Below, one piece after another: positions 1-5,389 of a stretch of 5,389 bases of DNA. The DNA lies in NCBI GenBank assembly GCA_029071285.1, contig JAIEAS010000065.1, positions 1 through 5,389 on the forward strand, written 5' to 3'. The stretch's first letter is position 1, and each line of letters starts with the position of its first letter. This DNA comes from Clostridia bacterium. GTDB lineage: Bacteria; Bacillota; Clostridia; Christensenellales; Borkfalkiaceae. The notes under the pieces were generated by a model. It made no database searches. It was not told where the DNA came from and saw nothing but the letters and a program-made list of their open reading frames with translations. Made by a program: the position numbers and the translations under genes.

Positions 1-2
1 AA

Positions 3-53
3 GTGGCGTATGCTTCGTACGCGATTTCAGACCCCTTGTCTCTGTACTAGCCT
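3..53 (+). other. sigG: Upstream in-frame part of sigG, ending in TAG at 48-50
   Basis: Read in the frame of the following CDS, these bases encode a peptide ending in ISDPLSLY, then TAG at 48-50, then P-V-Y-N. This aligns without gaps to the linker before region 4 in Bacillus SigG (as I recall it, ALDAIQDPVSLFEPIYN), and the TAG sits at the conserved glutamate. The coding signal therefore continues through the stop with no frame change. A single G-to-T change (GAG to TAG) is enough to explain it. The start of the gene lies outside the window. I cannot tell whether this is a real nonsense mutation, a sequencing or assembly error, or a recoded codon. Confidence 0.75.
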
Positions 54-314
54 GTGTACAACAAATCGGGTGATACGCTCTTATTGATGGACCAGATTTT
101 CGACACCAAGAACAACGACGAGGTATGGACGGAGAAAGCGGCTTTATACGAAGCTATATCCCGATTAGAGGGCAGAGAAAAGAAAATACTTTTCCTCAGA
201 TACTTCGAGGGCAAAACCCAGACCGAAATCTCACAGGAAGTAGGCATTTCCCAGGCGCAGGTTTCGCGCCTTGAAAAAACCGCTTTAAAACAAATTAAAT
301 CTTGTATATCTTAA
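54..314 (+). CDS. sigG: RNA polymerase sporulation sigma factor SigG, C-terminal part (region 4), 5' part cut by window edge and in-frame TAG
   Basis: This is the C-terminal region 4 of a sporulation sigma-70 factor. SigG directs late gene expression in the forespore by recognising the -35 element. Seen here: a MDQI-F-D segment (residues 12-17), an acidic helix, REKKILFLRYFEGKTQTEIS, and a helix-turn-helix ending in ISQAQVSRLEK (about 65-75), which is the typical SigG/SigF recognition helix. The YNKSGDTLLLMDQ stretch fits SigG better than SigF or SigB. Base 54 is a GTG and is only the first possible start after the TAG at 48-50. It has no Shine-Dalgarno, so a free 86-residue protein is unlikely and the true gene probably begins before the window. 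If the TAG is real and not read through, SigG would lack its DNA-binding region 4 and the cell would be expected to be blocked in late sporulation. The stop is TAA, followed by a terminator. The nearby YlmC-like gene matches the Bacillus sigE-sigG-ylm neighbourhood. Confidence 0.8.
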   Translation: MYNKSGDTLLLMDQIFDTKNNDEVWTEKAALYEAISRLEGREKKILFLRYFEGKTQTEISQEVGISQAQVSRLEKTALKQIKSCIS

Positions 315-321
315 AAATTCA

Positions 322-362
322 GCCGTCCGCAGTTTAAAAAACCGCGGACGGCGTTATTATTT
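322..362 (+). terminator. Rho-independent terminator after sigG
   Basis: There is a perfect 9-bp GC-rich stem, GCCGTCCGC (322-330) with GCGGACGGC (344-352). It has a 13-base A-rich loop and is followed by the T-rich tail GTTATTATTT. It begins 8 bases after the sigG stop codon. Confidence 0.88.
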
Positions 363-378
363 AAGACGGCAATTATCC

Positions 379-457
379 TTGCAAAATAAAGTTATTTGTG
401 TTACACTTCTAAATACTTCGCAAGCGTTGTATATTATTTCAGCGTAACGGCTATAAT
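379..457 (+). promoter_or_regulatory. Candidate SigA-type promoter(s) for the CvpA-like gene
   Basis: The gap between the sigG terminator and the next gene has two possible -10 elements. The better-built one is TTGCAA (379-384), a 17-base spacer, then TACACT (402-407) preceded by TG (399-400) as an extended -10. The second is a perfect TATAAT (452-457), but its best upstream -35 is only a weak TTGTAT (427-432) at a 19-base spacing. Neither matches the SigG/SigF consensus. A promoter is expected here because the gene lies just behind a terminator, but which element is used cannot be settled from sequence. Confidence 0.5.
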
Positions 458-469
458 CTTTTAAAATAT

Positions 470-476
470 AAGGAGG
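470..476 (+). promoter_or_regulatory. Strong Shine-Dalgarno that fixes a TTG start
   Basis: AAGGAGG lies 6 bases before TTG at 483-485. No ATG or GTG lies at a suitable distance in the same frame, so this site decides in favour of a TTG start for the CvpA-like protein. Confidence 0.85.
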
Positions 477-482
477 CGGCAA

Positions 483-1067
483 TTGATTCTTGCAGATTGG
501 ATTGCGATAGCGGCGGTTGCCGTGTTCATAGTTTTGGGCGCGTTAGCGGGCTTCGGCAAGGGGCTCAAATTTTTCACGAGCGGAATTTTCGGTATTATAA
601 TCTCTATCGTTGTCTGTTATCTGATAGGCGGAATGGTTTTAAAGCTTCCGTTCGTGCAGACACTTTTGGGCAAGTTTATCGCCGCGCTTACGGACAAAAA
701 CAATTTCTGCAACTTCCTTTTGAAAATCCATATAGAAATCGTCGTTTACTATATAGTTCTTCTGATAGTGGTTTCCGCGCTGCGCGTGCTTATCGTGTAC
801 CTCTTGAAGTTTATACTCGAAATAAAGGCTCCGGCTTTTAAAGTAATAAACAGAATTCTGGGCGCGCTTCTTTTTATCGTGGTTTTGCTGCTTTTAACCC
901 TTTTCGTTTTCCAGATAATCTACTGGATAGGCGGCTCGACTTACGACGGCTTCCACCAAAAGCTTGCGGGCAGCTTCTTCAGACTCGATAAGCTTCTCGA
1001 AGCAAATCCGCTTGCGTCGCTCCCGCAGTGGTTCAAAGAAAACTTCACTACCGAAATTCCCAAATAA
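483..1067 (+). CDS. CvpA-like integral membrane protein (four predicted helices)
   Basis: This is a 194-residue, strongly hydrophobic protein with four likely membrane helices at about residues 4-23, 32-52, 85-112 and 123-148. A soluble C-terminal tail of about 45 residues ends PQWFKENFTTEIPK. The opening D-W-I-A with a G-x-x-x-G-F-x-K-G-L-K-F-F turn after helix 1, and N-R-I-L-G-A-L-L-F at the start of helix 4, fit the CvpA family (colicin V production protein, Pfam PF02674). The length is also near the family's usual 160-200. CvpA proteins sit in the cytoplasmic membrane. Their role in Firmicutes is not well defined, and nothing here points to colicin production. The start is TTG with a perfect Shine-Dalgarno, and the end is two TAA codons in tandem. 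In Bacillus the sigG-ylmC interval holds ylmA, so this membrane gene is a local difference. A generic four-helix membrane protein outside CvpA remains possible. Confidence 0.7.
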   Translation: MILADWIAIAAVAVFIVLGALAGFGKGLKFFTSGIFGIIISIVVCYLIGGMVLKLPFVQTLLGKFIAALTDKNNFCNFLLKIHIEIVVYYIVLLIVVSALRVLIVYLLKFILEIKAPAFKVINRILGALLFIVVLLLLTLFVFQIIYWIGGSTYDGFHQKLAGSFFRLDKLLEANPLASLPQWFKENFTTEIPK

Positions 1068-1074
1068 TAAATTG

Positions 1075-1105
1075 TGCGGCAGGCTTAATTTAAAGGCTTG
1101 CCGCA
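1075..1105 (+). terminator. Long hairpin between the CvpA-like gene and ylmC, possible weak terminator or 5' structure
   Basis: A 12-bp stem (1075-1086 with 1094-1105) contains two G-T wobbles and closes a 7-base loop, AATTTAA. It begins 7 bases after the first TAA stop of the upstream gene and ends 11 bases before the ylmC ATG. The downstream tract TATATTGTTAT is only moderately T-rich. It could therefore be a leaky terminator or attenuator of the upstream gene, or a structure in the ylmC leader. Confidence 0.5.
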
Positions 1106-1116
1106 TATATTGTTAT

Positions 1117-1449
1117 ATGGACTTTTTATACTCCGAAATCAAACAAAAAGAAGTTATAGGCTTGAACGACGGAAGGCATTTGGGCAAGGTTTGCGATTTG
1201 TCCTTTTCCTTCCCCGAAAATAATATTTTAGGATTTTACGTAACGGGCGGAAAGGGGTTCAGATTTACCCGCCAGAACGAATTTATCCCCATTAAAAACG
1301 TAACGAAAATAGGTGAGGACGTGATACTCGTAAAGTTTGAAAACGAGCAAAAACCGCCATGCCCGCCCAAAGGCAGACCGCCGAAAAACTGTCCGCCGCC
1401 CTGTCCCCCGAACAACTGCGACAGACGCAGCTACGACGAATACGAATAA
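1117..1449 (+). CDS. YlmC/YmxH family sporulation protein (PRC-barrel) with a Pro/Cys-rich C-terminal extension
   Basis: Residues 1-78 match the small PRC-barrel proteins YlmC/YmxH of spore-forming Firmicutes. Visible features are a LYSEIKQKEVI opening, N-D-G-R-H-L-G-K-V-C-D-L (17-28), I-L-G-F-Y-V-T-G-G (37-45), and the C-terminal strand I-K-N-V-T-K-I-G-E-D-V-I-L-V-K-F (59-74), which is very close to IVKIGEDVILVRF in Bacillus YlmC. YlmC/YmxH are annotated as sporulation proteins of unknown biochemical role. Bacillus YlmC is about 81 residues, while this protein is 110. The extra 30 residues are low-complexity, rich in CPP units, with cysteines at 82, 92, 96 and 101, and end acidic (YDEYE). 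ATG at 1117 is chosen because family homology begins there, although the same frame stays open upstream. No Shine-Dalgarno is visible, and a hairpin lies 11 bases before the start. Proximity to sigG matches the Bacillus sigG-ylm gene order. Confidence 0.85.
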   Translation: MDFLYSEIKQKEVIGLNDGRHLGKVCDLSFSFPENNILGFYVTGGKGFRFTRQNEFIPIKNVTKIGEDVILVKFENEQKPPCPPKGRPPKNCPPPCPPNNCDRRSYDEYE

Positions 1450-1454
1450 AATTT

Positions 1455-1500
1455 ACGCCCTCCGCAAAATTGCGGAGGGCGTTATTAATAAGGTTTTTTA
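1455..1500. terminator. Strong bidirectional Rho-independent terminator between convergent genes
   Basis: A perfect stem of about 13 bp, CGCCCTCCGCAA (1456-1467) with TTGCGGAGGGCG (1470-1481), has a minimal loop. On the plus strand it is followed by TTATTAATAAGGTTTTTTATT. Read on the minus strand it is followed by TAAATTTTATTCG, which is also T-rich. It can therefore stop both the ylmC transcript and the converging DUF4363 transcript. Confidence 0.88.
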
Positions 1501-1878
1501 TTAAAAAATGTTTTCAAGCTTTACTGCGTATGAGTCGGGGAGGGTGCTTGCAATTTCTTTTAAAACTTCAAGCTTTCCAAGCGCTAAGTCGTACTCGCCC
1601 GTGTATATAAGTCCGCAGGTTTCGTTCAGCCAGTAATCGACGTATGAAATATCGTTGTGCGGCAAAAAGATATGCAGTTTGCTTTTTTTATCCAGCCACA
1701 TTTGCTTCACGGCGTAGCCGTCCTCGCGGTTGGCGGTTTCGTCCTCGACCTTTTTGTAAAGTGTGTCTATCGCCGCGGTGAACTCCTCGAACTGCTTGTT
1801 GACGTATATTTCCACGCACACGAAAAGCACCACGCACAGCGTTATCGCGGTAAGCGTGTAGATTATCGATTTTACCAT
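1501..1878 (-). CDS. DUF4363 family protein, single N-terminal membrane anchor
   Basis: This is a 125-residue protein with one N-terminal hydrophobic helix (about residues 4-25) after a short M-V-K-S start. The remaining 100 residues are mostly helical and charged and would lie outside the membrane anchor, probably on the outer face. Features visible in the soluble part are an amphipathic helix (about 28-50), a W-L-D-K-K motif (61-65), D-Y-W-L-N-E (81-86), and a closing helix rich in Leu/Lys/Glu. Length, layout and the position right behind a DUF421 gene fit DUF4363, a family of unknown function common in Clostridia. No catalytic motif is seen. The ATG overlaps the stop of the upstream DUF421 gene by 7 bases (ATGGTAA), with a Shine-Dalgarno-like GAGGTG upstream, so the two are probably translated together and may interact. 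The family name rests on recall of the pattern. Confidence 0.72.
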   Translation of the reverse strand: MVKSIIYTLTAITLCVVLFVCVEIYVNKQFEEFTAAIDTLYKKVEDETANREDGYAVKQMWLDKKSKLHIFLPHNDISYVDYWLNETCGLIYTGEYDLALGKLEVLKEIASTLPDSYAVKLENIF

Positions 1879-2546
1879 TCCCCGTTCACCTCTAATTTTA
1901 AAATTTTGTACTTTTCGCCCTTTTTCTGAAAATATACTCTGCCCTCGGGGCTGACCGTTAAAACAATCACCTGTTTAAGCTTCGCGTTCTGCTTCTTTAA
2001 AAACTCGTCAAGCTTTTCGCGGGTTACGCCTGATTTTTTCAGATTTTTATTGTCCGCCGTTCCGCTCTCTATAAGGGTGAGCGAGAGTGAAGAGGTGGAC
2101 TTGTCGGGATTTTCCAAAGCCGAAAAGCTGCCGTTCGCCTCGTACAGACCGTAGTAAACGTCGTCGAGCGAAAAGTAGCCAGCGGCGCGCATACTCTCGA
2201 TTAAATCGCTCACGTCCAGATTGTTTTTCCTCAGCTCGCGTTCGACAATGCCGTTGCGGTTTATCACTATCGAGGGCGAACCGCAGATTACCGACTTCAT
2301 AGGCTTAACCCACAAATCCAGCAGCCAGACAATCTGATGCAGCACGAAGATTGCGACTATCGCAATCACTCCGTACAAGAGGGGAATGGAAGTATCCGCC
2401 ATAGGTATGCACGCAAGCTCGGCGATAAGCAAAGTTATCACGAACTCAAAGGGCTGCATTTCACCGATCTGGCTTTTTCCCATAAGCCGCATTATAAATA
2501 AAAGTGTAACGAAAATAACCGCCGTGCGGATAAATATAAGAGCCAT
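1872..2546 (-). CDS. DUF421 (YetF-like) membrane protein
   Basis: This is a 224-residue protein with three N-terminal helices (about residues 3-22, 33-50, 56-80) and a soluble C-terminal domain. Family signatures are clear: F-I-R-T at the start, R-L-M-G-K-S-Q-I-G-E-M-Q-P-F-E-F-V-I (20-37), L-I-A-E-L-A-C-I-P-M (40-49), and in the soluble part I-V-I-N-R-N-G-I (93-100), L-I-E-S-M-R-A-A-G-Y-F (115-125) and L-Y-E-A-N-G-S-F-S-A-L (134-144). The reading frame is open 78 codons further upstream, into the divergent folC gene. The ATG at 2546 is chosen because the MALIFIRT start is the usual family N-terminus. It lacks a good Shine-Dalgarno. YetF-family function is mostly unknown, but a DUF421 protein (2Duf) encoded with mobile spoVA genes in Bacillus affects spore membrane and heat resistance. 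A spore-membrane role here is therefore plausible but not shown. It is coupled to the DUF4363 gene by overlapping stop and start. Confidence 0.88.
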   Translation of the reverse strand: MALIFIRTAVIFVTLLFIMRLMGKSQIGEMQPFEFVITLLIAELACIPMADTSIPLLYGVIAIVAIFVLHQIVWLLDLWVKPMKSVICGSPSIVINRNGIVERELRKNNLDVSDLIESMRAAGYFSLDDVYYGLYEANGSFSALENPDKSTSSLSLTLIESGTADNKNLKKSGVTREKLDEFLKKQNAKLKQVIVLTVSPEGRVYFQKKGEKYKILKLEVNGEW

Positions 2547-2580
2547 AATATAAGTATTTTCAAATTGCGCCTTTATATTC

Positions 2581-2609
2581 TTGAATTGAAAGGGCTCGGG
2601 TGATATAAT
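2581..2609 (+). promoter_or_regulatory. SigA-type promoter of the folate operon
   Basis: TTGAAT (2581-2586), an exact 17-base spacer, then a perfect TATAAT (2604-2609) with TG at 2601-2602 as an extended -10. This puts the transcript start near 2616, leaving a leader of about 20 bases that carries AAGG (2625-2628) before the folC ATG. A leader this short has no room for a riboswitch, so vegetative, largely constitutive expression is the simplest reading. Confidence 0.82.
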
Positions 2610-2637
2610 AATTCTGCACTTTATAAGGCGTTTTTTT

Positions 2638-3776
<1,139 letters not shown>

Positions 3777-3780
<4 letters not shown>

Positions 3781-4556
3781 TTATAGGCAAAAGCAAATTT
3801 GAAAATTACACCTATGTAATGGCGATTATAAACCTCACGCCCGATTCCTTTTTTGCGGACAGCAGAAAGGACGAATACACCGTTTTAAAGGCGGTGGAAA
3901 GGGCGGTGAAGGAGGGAGCTGCGGTAATAGATATAGGCGCGCAGTCCACGCGCCCGAACTATATAGAGGTTTCCGCCGACGAGGAAATTTCGCGGTTTGA
4001 AAAATCTCTCGTATCAATTAAACGCAACTTCGATATCCCCGTTTCGGTCGACACCTATTTTTCAAAGAGCGCGGCTGCGGCGCTGGAGCTGGGCGCGGAT
4101 ATGATAAACGACATATGGGGACTGTCGCGCGATAGCAAAATGGCGGAAACAATTGCAAAGCATAACGCCTCGGTCTGCATAATGCACAATGCTAAAAATA
4201 CCCTGTCGGGCGATATCTGGCAGCCGGTTAATTTCTTTTTGAAAGCTCAGGCGGACTTAGCGGTATCAAGCGGGATTTCAAAGGATAAAATCTGTCTTGA
4301 CGGCGGTATAGGCTTTGCAAAAACAAAAGAGCAGAATTTAGAGCTTTTAAACGGCTATCCCCGTCTTGCGGAGCTCGGCTATCCGCTCCTTCTCGGCGCG
4401 AGCAGAAAATCGCTGTTCGGCGGAGAAGTTAAGGACAGGCTTGCGCCGACGGTTGAAAGCACACGCCTTGCCGCGAGGAACAAAATACTTTTCGTGCGCG
4501 TACACGATATTAAGGAAAACGCGCAGGCGATAAAGGAGATTTATGAACATTATTGA
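3777..4556 (+). CDS. folP: Dihydropteroate synthase
   Basis: DHPS condenses 6-hydroxymethyl-7,8-dihydropterin pyrophosphate with p-aminobenzoate to give 7,8-dihydropteroate. It is the target of sulfonamides. The 259-residue TIM barrel shows N-L-T-P-D-S-F (19-25), D-I-G-A-Q-S-T-R-P (52-60), V-D-T (91-93), I-N-D-I-W-G (110-115), M-H-N (137-139), L-D-G-G-I-G-F-A-K-T (174-183), G-A-S-R-K-S (207-212) and V-R-V-H-D (240-244). These include the usual pterin- and pyrophosphate-binding Asn, Asp, Lys, Arg and His. Odd points are that the usual D-P-G-I-G-F has glycine in place of proline, loop 1 lacks the common S-D-G-G, and S-T-R-P is followed by N-Y rather than glycine. The start at 3777 (ATGA overlap with the folC stop) places homology at residue 12 or so. 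The longer open frame upstream is folC sequence in another frame. Its Shine-Dalgarno is weak, consistent with coupling to folC. Confidence 0.93.
4534..4538 (+). promoter_or_regulatory. Shine-Dalgarno for folBK inside folP
   Basis: AGGAG lies 4 bases before the ATG at 4543, inside the last codons of folP. It supports the 14-base gene overlap as real and gives folBK its own ribosome entry in addition to coupling. Confidence 0.75.
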
Positions 4557-5331
4557 AATACGCGGGTTAGAGATTAAAGCCTGCCACGGCGTAAACCCCG
4601 ACGAAAAAACCGAACCGCAGAAATTCGTTATCGACGCGGATATAAAGACCGACTTTTACGCCGCCGCAAAGGGCGACGATATAAGCGGCACAATAAACTA
4701 CGCAAAGGCATGCAAGGCGATTACCGCGACCGTGCAGGGCAACGTTTTCAACCTTATCGAAAAGCTTGCCTACGAGTGCGCTTTCTGCATACTTGAAAAT
4801 TTCGCGCGGGCGGAGGCGGTTACGGTAACGGTGAAAAAGCCCGAAGCGCCCATGAACAGAATATTCGACTACGTTGCGGTCAAGGTTTCGCTTGAAAGAA
4901 ACACCGCCTACCTCTCGCTGGGTTCGAGTACGGGCGATAAAAAAGGATATCTCGATAAGGCAATCGCTCTCTTGGATAAGGTGCGCGGCGTCAAGGTTGA
5001 AGCTGTTTCTTCATATATAAAAACGGCGCCCTACGGCGGAGCGGCGCAAAACGAGTTTTTAAACTGCGCCGTAAAAATTTCAACCTGCCTCTCGCCCGAA
5101 AATCTTCTGTTCGAAATCCACCGCATAGAGCAAGAGTGCGGAAGGGTCCGCGAGGTGCGCTGGGGGGACAGAACGCTGGATATTGATATTATCTTTTTCG
5201 GCGATAAAATAATCAAAAGCCAAAACCTCACAATTCCCCACGCCGACTATAAAAACCGCGATTTCGTGTTAATTCCTCTCAGAGAGATTGCCGCGGGCTT
5301 TATCTGCCCCGATACGGGCAAACCGATATGA
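4543..5331 (+). CDS. folBK: Fused dihydroneopterin aldolase / HPPK (FolB-FolK)
   Basis: This single protein of 262 residues carries two folate enzymes. Residues 1 to about 118 are dihydroneopterin aldolase, which cleaves dihydroneopterin to 6-hydroxymethyl-dihydropterin and glycolaldehyde. Visible features are C-H-G-V-N-P-D-E (14-21, with E21 as the likely pterin-binding acid), Q-K-F (26-28), N-L-I-E-K-L-A (70-76), and catalytic-type lysine K99 in V-K-K-P-E-A-P (97-103). Residues from about 121 are HPPK, which transfers pyrophosphate from ATP to that product. Visible features are Y-L-S-L-G-S-S-T-G-D (123-132), P-Y-G-G-A-A-Q-N-E-F-L-N (163-174), R-W-G-D-R-T-L-D-I-D-I-I (206-217, including the magnesium-binding aspartates 213 and 215), I-P-H (231-233) and R-D-F-V-L-I-P-L (239-246). 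The HPPK part is about 142 residues, shorter than the usual 155-170, ending just after P-D-T-G-K-P-I. It overlaps folP by 14 bases. FolB-FolK fusions are well known in Clostridia. Confidence 0.93.
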   Translation: MNIIEIRGLEIKACHGVNPDEKTEPQKFVIDADIKTDFYAAAKGDDISGTINYAKACKAITATVQGNVFNLIEKLAYECAFCILENFARAEAVTVTVKKPEAPMNRIFDYVAVKVSLERNTAYLSLGSSTGDKKGYLDKAIALLDKVRGVKVEAVSSYIKTAPYGGAAQNEFLNCAVKISTCLSPENLLFEIHRIEQECGRVREVRWGDRTLDIDIIFFGDKIIKSQNLTIPHADYKNRDFVLIPLREIAAGFICPDTGKPI

Positions 5332-5351
5332 TAATTTTTAACAAATAGAAC

Positions 5352-5380
5352 TTGTGCAAATTGCACAAATATTTTTAATA
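5352..5380 (+). terminator. Short palindrome with T-run after the folate operon
   Basis: TTGTGCA (5352-5358) and its exact inverse TGCACAA (5362-5368) surround a 3-base spacer, and ATATTTTTAATA follows at once. The layout fits a weak terminator about 20 bases after the folBK stop. The stem is short and has only three G-C pairs, so an operator for a gene beyond the window is an alternative. The rest of the tail (5332-5389) is A+T-rich with no gene that I can support. Confidence 0.45.
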
Positions 5381-5389
5381 AATATGTAC

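Noticed and set aside
1..314. Genome-wide reassignment of TAG to an amino acid
   Set aside because: Only one in-frame TAG is seen in about 1,700 codons of convincing genes, so a single mutation or error is much simpler.
497..841. Open frame of 114 codons on the plus strand inside the CvpA-like gene
   Set aside because: It is an out-of-frame shadow of a gene with a perfect Shine-Dalgarno and clear membrane helices; its translation is arginine-rich and family-less.
964..1116. Upstream extension of the YlmC-like frame into the CvpA-like gene
   Set aside because: The extra residues overlap the previous gene in another frame and show no YlmC homology, which begins at ATG 1117.
1657..1929. Plus-strand open frame opposite the DUF4363 gene
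   Set aside because: It overlaps the coupled DUF421-DUF4363 genes on the other strand and has no family signature.
2572..2577. TATAAA on the minus strand as a -10 for the DUF421 gene
   Set aside because: No acceptable -35 lies 16-18 bases upstream, so the promoter of the minus-strand pair is left unassigned.
2610..2637. Riboswitch (for example a THF-sensing RNA) ahead of the folate operon
   Set aside because: The predicted transcript start leaves only about 20 leader bases, too short for any known riboswitch fold.

Overview
The window looks like a piece of a Clostridia-type Bacillota (Firmicutes) chromosome with moderate G+C. Three observations support this: a C-terminal piece of the forespore sigma factor SigG, a YlmC/YmxH-type PRC-barrel sporulation protein close behind it, and a DUF421 (YetF) plus DUF4363 pair of the kind seen in spore-formers. 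The organism is probably an uncultured or little-studied lineage, because several proteins match their families well but differ from consensus at individual motif positions. This is an inference, not a taxonomic assignment. There is no sign of phage, transposon, CRISPR, tRNA or rRNA.

Left part (1-1500, plus strand). The window opens inside sigG. The reading frame is recognisably SigG from base 3, but it carries an in-frame TAG at 48-50 exactly where the family has a glutamate. The frame then runs to a normal C-terminus at 314 and a strong terminator. A promoter-bearing gap leads to a four-helix CvpA-like membrane protein with a TTG start and a perfect Shine-Dalgarno. A hairpin and then the YlmC-like gene follow. 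The YlmC protein has an unusual proline/cysteine-rich tail. A strong, apparently bidirectional terminator separates this block from the convergent genes.

Middle part (1501-2637, minus strand). A DUF421/YetF membrane protein and a small one-helix DUF4363 protein are translationally coupled by a 7-base overlap. Their upstream gap (2547-2637) is shared with the divergent folate operon and holds an excellent SigA-type promoter for the plus strand.

Right part (2638-5331, plus strand). A tightly overlapping folate operon runs folC, folP, then a fused folB-folK. FolB makes 6-hydroxymethyl-dihydropterin, FolK pyrophosphorylates it, FolP joins it to p-aminobenzoate, and FolC adds glutamate to give dihydrofolate and then polyglutamates. 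Only GTP cyclohydrolase and the pABA and reductase steps are missing from the window. The operon ends near a short palindrome with a T-run.

I do not see a new multi-gene system here. The observations most worth checking are the amber codon in sigG and the Cys/Pro tail on the YlmC-like protein.
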